DNA of 64,000 bases from Burkholderiales bacterium (GTDB lineage: Bacteria; Pseudomonadota; Gammaproteobacteria; Burkholderiales; Burkholderiaceae_F). The notes beneath the pieces were generated by a model. That model did not search any database, had not been told where the DNA came from, and worked only from the letters and a program-made list of their open reading frames with translations. Within the stretch, counting starts at the first letter, position 1; each line of letters begins with the position of its first letter. The position numbers and the translations under genes were made by a program. The stretch is taken from positions 124,001 to 188,000 of the forward strand of contig JADCGS010000005.1 of the NCBI GenBank assembly GCA_020248865.1, written 5' to 3'. Shown here piece after piece: positions 18,747 through 29,112 of this stretch.

Positions 18747-19913
18747 ATGACTTGCCTGCTGCGTCGGATCGTGACGCTCGCCCCGGCGGCGGCGCTGTCG
18801 CTCGCGCTGGCACTGGGCGCGGCGCAGGCGCAGCAGCCGTCGCAGCAGCCGTCGCAGCAATCGGCGCAGCAGCCGGTGCAGCAGCCGGGGCAGCAGCCGG
18901 GGCAGCAGCCGGCCGCGCCGGTCCCCGGCGTGCCGGATCTGGGCCGGGTCATTCCTGGCGTGCAGGATGTGCTGAAGAAGATCGCGCCGTCGGGCCAGGG
19001 GGCCAGCCAGGACGCGGTCCAGGCCAAGGCCGCCCGGCCAGCGCCCACCGGGCGCGCGGCGCCGCGCGGCGCCGACGGACTGCTGCAGGTGCCGCCAGCG
19101 GCTCAGGTCACCGATCTGGCGGGCGTGCTGTCGGCCGCCGACATGCAGATGCTGCGCGGCCGGCTGGAGGCCATCGAGAAGGCGCACGGCGCGCAGATGG
19201 TGATCCTGGTGGTGCCCAGCACCCAGCCCGAGCCGATCGAGGACTTTGCCAACCGCGTGGGCACCGCCTGGAAGGTGGGGCGGCGCGGCGTGGGCGACGG
19301 CGTGCTGTTGATCGCCGCGATCGATGACCGGCGCGCGCGTATCGACGTGGCGCGCGCGCTCGAAGGCGCCATCCCCGATGCCACCGCGCGCCGCATCATC
19401 CGCGAAGCGATGGCGCCGCGCTTTGCGCAGCAGGACTACGCCGGCGGACTGGCTGCGGCGGTCGAGCACCTGGCGCGGCAGATCGAGGGCGAGGGCCTGC
19501 CCACGCCCGCTGGCCTGCCGCAGCGGACGGTCGATGCCGGCGAGGACACCGTGGCGCTGCTGCTGCCGTTCGTGATCGGCGGCGTCATCCTGGGCGCGCT
19601 GCTGCGGCGCGTGTTCGGCGTGCCGGGCGCGCTGGCGGCCGGCGGCGGCAGCGGCGTGCTGGCGGGCACGATGCTGCAGTCGATGGCGCTCGGCGGCCTG
19701 GCCGGGGTGCTGGTTTTCGTCTTCACCCTCGGTGCCGGCTCGCGCGGCGCGCGTGTGCTGGGCGGGCGCCGCGGCGGCCGGGATGGCTTCAGCGGGCCGG
19801 TGATCGTTCCGGGCGGCGGCTGGGGCGGCGGCGGCTCGTGGGGCGGCGGCGGGGGCTGGTCCAGCGGCGGCGGCGGCGACTTTTCCGGCGGCGGCGCCTC
19901 GGGTGACTGGTAA
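18747..19913 (+). CDS. TPM-domain (YgcG-type) exported membrane protein
   Basis: A 388-residue exported protein. Order of parts: signal peptide (about 1-28, ending AQA), a Gln/Pro-rich repeat tract (QQPSQQ-type, about 30-58), a TPM domain (about 115-260, with [20 protein letters not shown] and [20 protein letters not shown]), two hydrophobic segments around 270-330, and a Gly/Trp/Ser-rich tail ending GGGASGDW. This is the classic YgcG architecture and the usual partner of LemA. The TPM domain has been reported as an acid-phosphatase-like fold in other bacteria; activity here is unproven. It lies 142 bp after lemA. Confidence 0.9.
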   Translation: MTCLLRRIVTLAPAAALSLALALGAAQAQQPSQQPSQQSAQQPVQQPGQQPGQQPAAPVPGVPDLGRVIPGVQDVLKKIAPSGQGASQDAVQAKAARPAPTGRAAPRGADGLLQVPPAAQVTDLAGVLSAADMQMLRGRLEAIEKAHGAQMVILVVPSTQPEPIEDFANRVGTAWKVGRRGVGDGVLLIAAIDDRRARIDVARALEGAIPDATARRIIREAMAPRFAQQDYAGGLAAAVEHLARQIEGEGLPTPAGLPQRTVDAGEDTVALLLPFVIGGVILGALLRRVFGVPGALAAGGGSGVLAGTMLQSMALGGLAGVLVFVFTLGAGSRGARVLGGRRGGRDGFSGPVIVPGGGWGGGGSWGGGGGWSSGGGGDFSGGGASGDW

Positions 19914-19925
19914 GGGATGGTTTCG

Positions 19926-20429
19926 ATGAAGCTCGCTCGCCTGTTGCGTCACGGGTTCATCACACCGCGCGCCGTGGACCGATGGTTCCCGGCCGCGGCG
20001 CTGCAGCGCATTGCGGCGGCCATCGCGCAGGCCGAGGCGGCCCACAGCGGCGAGATCCGCTTTGCGGTGGAGGCGGCGCTGCCCTGGTCGTACCTCAGGC
20101 GCGATGCGCCCGTGCGCCAGCGCGCCGTGATGGTGTTTTCCAAGCTGCGCGTGTGGGACACGGAGCACAACAACGGCGTGCTCATCTACGTCGAACTGGC
20201 CGACCACGGCGTGGAAATCGTGGCCGACCGCGGTATCGCGCGCCACGTGCCGCGCGAGCGCTGGGAGGCGGTGTGCAACACGCTGCGCGAGCGCTTCCGG
20301 CGCGGGCAGTTCGAGGCCGGCGTGATCGCCGGCGTGCAGGAGGTCGGCGCCCTGCTGACGCAGCACTTTCCGCTGGCCGATGGCGAGCGCAATCCCAACG
20401 AGCTGTCCAACAAGCCGGCGGTCCTGTAG
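19926..20429 (+). CDS. Short TPM-domain protein
   Basis: A 167-residue protein made of little more than a TPM domain (about 30-150), with [21 protein letters not shown], the [24 protein letters not shown] core and [21 protein letters not shown]. It lacks the signal peptide and Gly-rich tail of the preceding gene, so it is probably cytoplasmic or membrane-associated through its partners. The ATG at 19926 is favoured because AAGGGA sits 8 nt upstream; an ATG at 19917 is possible. It follows the YgcG-type gene after 12 bp, completing lemA-TPM-TPM. Confidence 0.88.
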   Translation: MKLARLLRHGFITPRAVDRWFPAAALQRIAAAIAQAEAAHSGEIRFAVEAALPWSYLRRDAPVRQRAVMVFSKLRVWDTEHNNGVLIYVELADHGVEIVADRGIARHVPRERWEAVCNTLRERFRRGQFEAGVIAGVQEVGALLTQHFPLADGERNPNELSNKPAVL

Positions 20430-20478
20430 ACCCGCTGCGCGACGGACGATCGATGAAGGCGGCGCCGGCCGCGCTCGC

Positions 20479-20484
20479 TACACT
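20479..20484 (+). promoter_or_regulatory. -10-like hexamer directly before the thiolase gene (leaderless candidate)
   Basis: TACACT is followed by only 7 nt before the ATG at 20492, with no Shine-Dalgarno site possible in between. Confidence 0.42.
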
Positions 20485-20491
20485 GCCTTGC

Positions 20492-21691
20492 ATGACGACC
20501 CACGCGTTCATCTGCGACGCCGTGCGCACGCCGGTCGGCCGCTACGGTGGCGCGCTCGCGGCGGTGCGCACCGATGACCTGGCGGCCGTGCCGCTGGCGG
20601 CGCTGCTGGCGCGCAATCCGCGGCTGGACGCCGCCGCCATCGACGATGTGATCCTCGGCTGCGCCAATCAGGCCGGCGAGGACAATCGCAACATCGCGCG
20701 CATGGCGCTGCTGCTGGCGGGCTGGCCGGTCGGCGTGCCCGGCAGCACGCTCAACCGCCTGTGCGGCTCGGGGCTGGACGCCGTGGCCGGCGCGGCGCGC
20801 GCCATCCGCAGCGGCGACGCGCAACTGCTGGTCGCCGGTGGCGTGGAGAGCATGACGCGCGCGCCCTTCGTCATGCCCAAGGCCGGCAGCGCGTTTGCGC
20901 GCGACCCCGCGGTGTTCGACACCACGGTCGGCTGGCGCCTGGTCAATCCGCGCATGAAGGCCGCCTTCGGCACCGACGCGATGCCCGAGACCGCCGAGAA
21001 CCTCGCCGCCGAGCTGGCCATCGCCCGGGCCGACCAGGACGCCTATGCGCTGCGCAGCCAGCAGCGGTATGCGGCGGCGGCCGCGCGCATTGCGCAGGAA
21101 ATCGTGCCGGTGCCGGTGCCCGGCGCCCGCGGCGCGGTGAGCGCTGTCGAGCGTGACGAGCACCCGCGCGCCACCACGCTGGAGCAACTGGCGCAGCTCA
21201 GGCCGATCGTGCGGCCGGACGGCACCGTCACCGCCGGCAACGCCTCGGGCGTCAACGACGGTGCGGCCGCGCTGCTGCTGGCGAGCGAGGCGGCGGCCGC
21301 GCGCCATGGCCTCGTGCCGCGCGCGCGCGTGGTGGCCAGCGCAGTGGCCGGGGTGCCGCCGCGCACCATGGGCATCGGCCCGGTGCCGGCCACGCACAAG
21401 CTGCTGGCGCTCACCGGCGTGGCGCTGGCGGACATCGAGGTCATCGAGATCAACGAGGCCTTCGCCGCGCAGGTACTCGCCTGCACGCGCGGGCTGGGCC
21501 TGCCCGACGACGCGGCGCACGTCAATGCCGACGGCGGCGCGATCGCCATCGGCCACCCGCTCGGCATGAGCGGTGCGCGCCTGGCCGCCACCGCGGTGCG
21601 CCGGCTGCACGAGCAGGGCGCGCGCTACGCGCTGGTGACGCTGTGCATCGGCGTGGGCCAGGGCATCGCCGTGCTGCTCGAGCGAGTTTGA
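20492..21691 (+). CDS. pcaF: 3-oxoadipyl-CoA / acetyl-CoA acyltransferase (thiolase)
   Basis: A 399-residue degradative thiolase. The acyl-enzyme Cys91 (NRLCGSG), His355 ([10 protein letters not shown]) and the second Cys385 (TLCIGVGQG) are all present. The N-terminal [18 protein letters not shown] and the [16 protein letters not shown] stretch resemble beta-ketoadipyl-CoA thiolases (PcaF/PaaJ), which cleave 3-oxoadipyl-CoA to succinyl-CoA and acetyl-CoA. No other pca or paa gene is adjacent, so general acetyl-CoA acetyltransferase activity remains possible. It is followed by rutE-like and fadH genes on the same strand, a small acyl-CoA catabolism group. Confidence 0.88.
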   Translation: MTTHAFICDAVRTPVGRYGGALAAVRTDDLAAVPLAALLARNPRLDAAAIDDVILGCANQAGEDNRNIARMALLLAGWPVGVPGSTLNRLCGSGLDAVAGAARAIRSGDAQLLVAGGVESMTRAPFVMPKAGSAFARDPAVFDTTVGWRLVNPRMKAAFGTDAMPETAENLAAELAIARADQDAYALRSQQRYAAAAARIAQEIVPVPVPGARGAVSAVERDEHPRATTLEQLAQLRPIVRPDGTVTAGNASGVNDGAAALLLASEAAAARHGLVPRARVVASAVAGVPPRTMGIGPVPATHKLLALTGVALADIEVIEINEAFAAQVLACTRGLGLPDDAAHVNADGGAIAIGHPLGMSGARLAATAVRRLHEQGARYALVTLCIGVGQGIAVLLERV

Positions 21692-21714
21692 CTTTCTGCC
21701 CCCTGGAGCCTTTC

Positions 21715-24364
<2,650 letters not shown>

Positions 24365-24415
24365 AGACAATGCTGTGAGCATCCCAGCCGCCGCCAGCGG
24401 CGGCAGGCGCTCGCA

Positions 24416-24446
24416 AAGAAAACGATGGCTTACAGAACGTTTTCTT
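24416..24446. terminator. AT-rich inverted repeat after fadH, possible weak terminator or binding site
   Basis: AAGAAAACG (24416-24424) and CGTTTTCTT (24438-24446) form a perfect 9-bp inverted repeat with a 13-nt loop. It stands out as AT-rich in very GC-rich surroundings. It lies 50 bp after the fadH stop. Confidence 0.4.
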
Positions 24447-24462
24447 GAGAGCGGTGCGGCAG

Positions 24463-24522
24463 CCTGAGCCGCCGCCTGAGCCGCTGCCTGAGCCGCTGCC
24501 TGAGCCTCTGCCTGAGCCGGCA
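24463..24522. repeat. 12-bp tandem repeat between fadH and the TonB receptor gene
   Basis: Five consecutive 12-bp units of CCTGAGCCGCTG with 1-3 differences in the outer copies. It lies in the 288-bp gap (24365-24652) between convergent genes. Being a multiple of three it keeps reading frames open and could translate as Pro-Glu-Pro-Leu repeats, but no start or function supports a gene. Confidence 0.85.
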
Positions 24523-24652
24523 CCGCGCGGGACAAGCACCGGCTCGAAGCGGGCCGCGTTGCGTGAGCGCTCGCGCCGCGCGGCGCCGGGCCGTGCGTCG
24601 CAGTGCAGCGCCGAGGCGGCCCGGTCCTCGCCGGCCACCACGGCGGCACGCC

Positions 24653-26764
24653 TTACAGCGTCAGATCGACGCCGGCGAGCAGCGCGCGACCGGCAGCCGG
24701 CTCGAAGAAGCGGCGGTTGCCTTCGTTGACGATGACCGAGCCGACGTAGCGCCGGTCGAATGCGTTGTTGAGCCGCACATACGCACGCAGCGACCGCGCG
24801 CCTAAGCTGAAGCTGCGCGCCGCCGACAGATTGACCACCGCGTAGCCGGCGGCGCTGTCGGTGTTGGCGTCGTCGACCGCCGGCGACGACTGCGCGCGCC
24901 ACTCGGCGGCGAGGTCGGCCCAACGGGCGCGGTGCTTGAGCTCGACGAACGCGGTACGCGCCGGCACCCCGGGCAGCCGGGCGCCCGCTGCCACCGGCAC
25001 CGAGGGCGTGGTGCAGGGCGCCGGCCCGCAGGCGAGGAACGCTTCGGCAAAGCGCGCGCGCAACACGGCCGCACTGGCATACAGCGACCAGGCCGCGCTG
25101 AGGCGCCAGTCGGCCGACAGCTCCACGCCGTCACGCCGCGTCTGGCCCACGTTGCCAAACGAACTGCGGCCGCCGCTGTTGGTGCGCACCACGAGGTCGT
25201 CTTCGGTGCGGATGGCAAACACCGCCAGGCTGGCGCGCAAGGCGTTGCCCGGCGCGTACTTCACGCCGGCCTCCAGGTTGTCGCTGCGGGCGGCGCGCAG
25301 CGCGTCGTTGAAGCCGGCCGAGCCGTCGGGGCGGTAGGCCAGTTCGCTCAGCGTGGGGGGTTCGAAGCCGCGGCCGTACGAGGCGTACCACGACAGCGCC
25401 GGCTGCTGCCGGAACACCACGCCGAAGGTGGGCGTGAGGCCGTTGTAGGACTGCGCGCCGGAGTCGTCGCCATTGCTGGCGACGATGTAGCGGTCGCGCG
25501 AGTCGAAGCGCAGGGTGCTGTAGCGCAGGCCGGCCAGCCAGCGCCACTGCGCGCCGCTGCGCCATTCGGCCTGCAGGTACGGATCGACCGCGGTCAGCGT
25601 GTTGGCCTCGTCGCGCCGCAGGCGGCCGGTCACGCCGAGCGTGCTGCCGACGAAGTTCTCGTAGCCCTGCCGGTCTTCGTCCAGCCGCTCGGCGGCCAGG
25701 CCTGCGGTCAGCGTCAGCGCGCCCATGTCCCAGCCGGCGCGCAGATCGGCGCCGCCGAACTGGCGGTCGAAGTCGATCACGCCGCCGGGGTGGCGCGGCG
25801 CCGCCTGCGTGGTGACTGGAATCGCCTGAAACTGCGTGACGGCGCGCGTGCCAAGCCAGGCCGACGCCGTGAGCGTGGCACTCCCCAGCGGCGTCTCGGT
25901 GCTGGCACCGAGCGTGGCCTGGCGGGTGGTCTTGCGCGTGTTGAACTGCAGCGCCACCGGGGAAGCCTGGTCCGGGTCGGCCTGCACCTGCGCGCGCGTC
26001 AGGCCGAGCGGGTCCTGTGTGTCGGGCATGTCGAGCGCGTTGAGCGAGACGCGCAGCCGGCCGACCGGCGAGTCGGCAAAGCCGAGCCGCAGGTTGACCA
26101 GATCGCGGCGCGCGGCGCTGTGGCCGCGCGCGCCGTCGGTGCTGAAGCGGCTGCCGTCGAAGGCCCAGGCCAATCCGCCCTCCCCGCCCACCGCGTTCAG
26201 GCCGGCGCGCCAGGTGCCGAAGCTGCCGGCCGCCGCGTTGGGTGTGAGCCGCAGCGGCTGCGGGCGCAGTTCGCTGGTCAGCGCGATCACGCCGCCGGAG
26301 GAGCTGCCATAGAGCGCCGAAAACGGCCCGCGCAGCACCTCGATGCGCTCGGCCGCGCCGAGCGGAAAGTTGGACACCTGGCCCTGCCCGTCGGGCGAAG
26401 CGGCCGGCACGCCGTCGACGTACAAGCGGATGCCGCGCACGCCGAAGGTCGCGCGCGAGCCGAAGCCGCGCACCGAGATCTGCAGGTCCTGCGCGTAGTT
26501 GCCGCGGTCCAGCACCGTGAGGCCGGCCACGCGGCCGAGCGTCTCGGACAGGTTGACGCGCAACTGCGCATCACGCAGCGTGGCGCCGTCGATCAGGTCG
26601 ACCGAGGCCGGCACGTCGAGCAGAAGCCGCTCGGCGCGCGTGATCGACACCACCACCGGATCCAGCCGGGTCGCGGGTTCGGCAGCCGGCGCCGCGGCGC
26701 CTGCGGTGCCGGCCAGCAGGCTGGCGGCGAGGGCGGCGGCGAAAGGGCAGGGCGTCGGTCGCAT
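24653..26764 (-). CDS. TonB-dependent outer-membrane receptor, PqqU/YncD-like
   Basis: A 703-residue TonB-dependent receptor with signal peptide (ending near AGAAAPA), a plug domain (about 35-150) and a 22-strand-type barrel closing with GVDLTL. The plug stretch NLSETLGRVAGLTVLDRGNY followed by AQDLQISVRGFGSRATFGVR, and the barrel motif YVGSVIVNEGNRRFFEP, closely resemble my recollection of E. coli YncD, now called PqqU, the receptor for pyrroloquinoline quinone. A PQQ-type dehydrogenase and a cytochrome c lie just upstream in the same direction, which supports a PQQ link; this is inference. ATG at 26764; an in-frame extension upstream runs into tandem repeats and was rejected. Confidence 0.87.
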   Translation of the reverse strand: MRPTPCPFAAALAASLLAGTAGAAAPAAEPATRLDPVVVSITRAERLLLDVPASVDLIDGATLRDAQLRVNLSETLGRVAGLTVLDRGNYAQDLQISVRGFGSRATFGVRGIRLYVDGVPAASPDGQGQVSNFPLGAAERIEVLRGPFSALYGSSSGGVIALTSELRPQPLRLTPNAAAGSFGTWRAGLNAVGGEGGLAWAFDGSRFSTDGARGHSAARRDLVNLRLGFADSPVGRLRVSLNALDMPDTQDPLGLTRAQVQADPDQASPVALQFNTRKTTRQATLGASTETPLGSATLTASAWLGTRAVTQFQAIPVTTQAAPRHPGGVIDFDRQFGGADLRAGWDMGALTLTAGLAAERLDEDRQGYENFVGSTLGVTGRLRRDEANTLTAVDPYLQAEWRSGAQWRWLAGLRYSTLRFDSRDRYIVASNGDDSGAQSYNGLTPTFGVVFRQQPALSWYASYGRGFEPPTLSELAYRPDGSAGFNDALRAARSDNLEAGVKYAPGNALRASLAVFAIRTEDDLVVRTNSGGRSSFGNVGQTRRDGVELSADWRLSAAWSLYASAAVLRARFAEAFLACGPAPCTTPSVPVAAGARLPGVPARTAFVELKHRARWADLAAEWRAQSSPAVDDANTDSAAGYAVVNLSAARSFSLGARSLRAYVRLNNAFDRRYVGSVIVNEGNRRFFEPAAGRALLAGVDLTL

Positions 26765-26822
26765 CGTTGCGCAGACTCGGCGGGTCGCGGCGCGTTGTGC
26801 GGCGCGCGCGGCGAAAATGTTC

Positions 26823-26885
26823 AGCACGTCAAGCACGTTGGCACCTCGGGCACGCCAGGCACGCCAGACACGCCAGGCACGATGG
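26823..26885. repeat. 9-bp tandem repeat upstream of the TonB receptor gene
   Basis: Seven consecutive 9-bp units of the form GCACGCCAG (the central copies at 26850, 26859 and 26868 are near-identical; outer copies degenerate). It lies in the 246-bp gap (26765-27010) between the cytochrome gene and the receptor start. Related words continue toward 26950. Confidence 0.8.
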
Positions 26886-27010
26886 CTCGTTGGCACGCCG
26901 GTACTTTGCCATGTGCGCAGGGTGGCACGTAGCCATGTTGGCAAGTCAAGCGCCGACAGCGCGATCGACGCGCCGGACCCGATCCCCTGCGGTCACGGGC
27001 CCGGCGGCCG

Positions 27011-27388
27011 TCAGCGTGGCGTTTTGACCTCGATCGCAATGGCCGCGTAGTAGGCCGCCAGGTTGCGAATGTCGGCGTCGCTGAGCGTGCGCGCGGCAAT
27101 GTTCATCAATTCGTGCTTGCGCTCGCCCGAGCGGTACTGGCGCAGCGTGCGCGCCAGGTAGATCTCGGGCTGGCCGGCCAGGTGAGGCGCATCCGGCAGC
27201 CGCGACAGGCCGTCCATGCCGTGGCAGTTCTGGCACGCCAGCGCGGCCTTGCGGCCCGCCTCGAGGTCCTGCGCCTGCGCCGCTGGGGCGCACAGCAGCA
27301 CCGCCGCCAGGGCGGTGCTGCCGAACGCGCCGCGCAGCGCCCTACGGCTGCTGGTAGGTGATGCGGTAGATCGCGCCAGCGAAGTCAT
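27011..27388 (-). CDS. Exported c-type cytochrome
   Basis: A 125-residue periplasmic class I cytochrome c. Signal peptide about residues 1-39 (ending AAQA), one heme site CQNCH (C52, C55, H56), and a plausible axial Met in HELMNIAARTLSDADIRNLAAYYA. It probably takes electrons from the neighbouring PQQ-type dehydrogenase. The only reasonable start, ATG at 27388, overlaps the dehydrogenase gene by 47 nt, which is unusually long. No later start leaves a complete signal peptide. Confidence 0.87.
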   Translation of the reverse strand: MTSLARSTASPTSSRRALRGAFGSTALAAVLLCAPAAQAQDLEAGRKAALACQNCHGMDGLSRLPDAPHLAGQPEIYLARTLRQYRSGERKHELMNIAARTLSDADIRNLAAYYAAIAIEVKTPR

Positions 27389-28616
27389 CGGACACCAGCA
27401 GAGAACCATCCTTCATCACCGCCACGTCGACCGGGCGGCCGCGATACACGCCGTTGGCGTCGAGCCAGCCCTCGGCGAACACCTCGGAGCCGGCGGCCGT
27501 GCCGTCGGTCTTCAGCGGCACGAAGTTGATCAGCGCGCCGCTCGGCTTGGTGCGGTTCCAGGAGCCGCGCGAGGCCACGAAGATGCCGCCCTGGTACTTG
27601 GCGGGGAACATCTTGCCCGTGTAGAACGTCATGCCCAGTTGCGCCTGGTGTGCCGGGAAGTTCACCTGCGGCTCGATCATGCCGGCCGGTGCCGGCAGGT
27701 CCTTGAGATCCGGCGCGGCCGCCGTGCCGGCGATCTTGACGCCGCCGTTGGTCCACGGAAAGCCGAAGTGCTGGCCGGCCCGGGTCGAGCGGTTCAGTTC
27801 GCCCGGCGGGATGTCGTCGCCCATGCCGTCGACCTGATTGTCGGTCCACCACAGCGAGCCGTCTTTCGGATTGAAGTCCTGGCCCACCGAGTTGCGCGAG
27901 CCGCGCGCAAACACCTCGCGCTTGCTGCCGTCGAACGGGTTGATGCGGATGATGCCGCCAATGCCGATCTTCTCGTACAGCTCCACCTTGTTGCGCGGCT
28001 GCACGTTGAACGGCTGGCCGAGGGTGATGTAGAGCATGCCGTCGGGGCCGACGCGGCAGGTGCGCGCGCCGTGGTTGAAGCTCTCTTCTTCGACCGGGAT
28101 CAGGCCGCCCTGCGGCACCACTTCGATGACGGCAACGTCCGGGCCCTCGAAGAAGAACTCGGCGGCCGGGAAGTTGAGCACGCGGTTGTGCTCGACCACG
28201 ATCAGGAAGCCGTCGCGGGTCCAGCACACGGCGTTGGGATTGGTGAACTTGAGCGACGGCGCAAACGACTTGACCTCATCGGCCACGCCGTCGCTGTTGC
28301 GGTCCGACACCGCCCAGACCGAGGTCTTGCGGGTACCGACGAACAGCATGTTGGCGCTGGGCGCCACCGCCATGTGGCGTGCGTCGGGCACGACCGCGAA
28401 CAGGTCGATCTTGAAGCCGGGCGGCAGCTTGATGTTCTTCAGGTTGGCGCGGATGGCGTCGGCGTTGCGGCCGGTCTGCGGCACCACCGGGATGTTCAGG
28501 TCGGTGGTGGCGACCCGGAACTGCTTGAGCTTCTCCAGGTTCTGCGCCTGGGCCGATACGCCGGCGGCGGCCAGCAGGCCGACCAGCGCTGCGATCGCAG
28601 TGAGTTTGGCTTTCAT
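27342..28616 (-). CDS. PQQ-dependent sugar/sorbosone dehydrogenase-type beta-propeller
   Basis: A 424-residue periplasmic protein of the soluble glucose/sorbosone dehydrogenase (GDH-B, YliI) type, a six-bladed beta-propeller that oxidises sugars or aldehydes using PQQ. Signal peptide about 1-24. Typical parts include KLPPGFKIDLFAVVPDARHMAVAP, ARTCRVGPDGMLYITLGQP, GSRNSVGQDFNPKDGSLWWTDN, GDDIPPGELNRSTRAGQHFGFPW and SRGSWNRTKPSGA. Substrate unknown. A good ribosome-binding site (AAGGGG, about 8 nt upstream) supports the ATG at 28616. It overlaps the cytochrome gene at its 3' end. Confidence 0.9.
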   Translation of the reverse strand: MKAKLTAIAALVGLLAAAGVSAQAQNLEKLKQFRVATTDLNIPVVPQTGRNADAIRANLKNIKLPPGFKIDLFAVVPDARHMAVAPSANMLFVGTRKTSVWAVSDRNSDGVADEVKSFAPSLKFTNPNAVCWTRDGFLIVVEHNRVLNFPAAEFFFEGPDVAVIEVVPQGGLIPVEEESFNHGARTCRVGPDGMLYITLGQPFNVQPRNKVELYEKIGIGGIIRINPFDGSKREVFARGSRNSVGQDFNPKDGSLWWTDNQVDGMGDDIPPGELNRSTRAGQHFGFPWTNGGVKIAGTAAAPDLKDLPAPAGMIEPQVNFPAHQAQLGMTFYTGKMFPAKYQGGIFVASRGSWNRTKPSGALINFVPLKTDGTAAGSEVFAEGWLDANGVYRGRPVDVAVMKDGSLLVSDDFAGAIYRITYQQP

Positions 28617-29112
28617 CGCTTGTCCCCTTGCGGAATTGTTGGCGCGCGATTGTCGACGCGATTGTCGAGATCACGGGGCGGTCCGATTGCGGCCGCCACG
28701 CTCATCATGCCTGAGCTGGTGCTCGGGTGGGGTACTGGGCGATCCCCACCCGCGCCACGGCGAGCAAGCAACACGCCGGGCGGTCCGCGGCCCGCTCCTC
28801 CCGGGAGCTGGCCGGGCACCTGCGCGGCGCCGCCCCGGGGGGGATTGCCGCGGCGCAGCGGCGTGGGCCACACGCTGCACGCGCCTTGCGCCGCGGGGCC
28901 GGTCCGGCGCACGTCGCCCGGCGCGCGCAGCCTGGGGCATACAGTCCGGCGCGAGCGGTCGGGCGCAGGCAGTCGGGCGCAGGCAGTCGGGCGCAGGCAG
29001 TCGGGCGCAGTCAAGTGGGCGCGGGCAGCCGCGCCGGGGCGACCGGTTACCCAAGCGCCGCGCGCCGCCGGCCCGCAGGCCCCGCCGTGGCGCCGGCCGG
29101 CGGCGGCCCGCG
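28617..29112. other. 496-bp gene-free gap before the dehydrogenase operon
   Basis: Very GC-rich gap between the aldehyde dehydrogenase stop and the sugar dehydrogenase start. Open frames here are low-complexity Arg/Pro/Ala translations with no family resemblance. The centre holds a 14-bp tandem repeat (separate entry). An ATTGTCGACGCGATTGTCGA duplication (about 28648-28667) lies near the sugar dehydrogenase start and may belong to its promoter. Confidence 0.55.
28943..29026. repeat. 14-bp tandem repeat in the gap upstream of the sugar dehydrogenase
   Basis: Unit AGTCGGGCGCAGGC repeated: near-perfect copies at 28957, 28971, 28985 and 28999 and degenerate copies at each end, about six in total. 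The unit is not a multiple of three, so all frames are disrupted equally. Confidence 0.82.

Noticed and set aside
24463-24522. Coding region for a Pro-Glu repeat peptide
   Set aside because: The 12-bp repeat is a multiple of three, which explains the open frame. No start codon context or export signal supports a gene.
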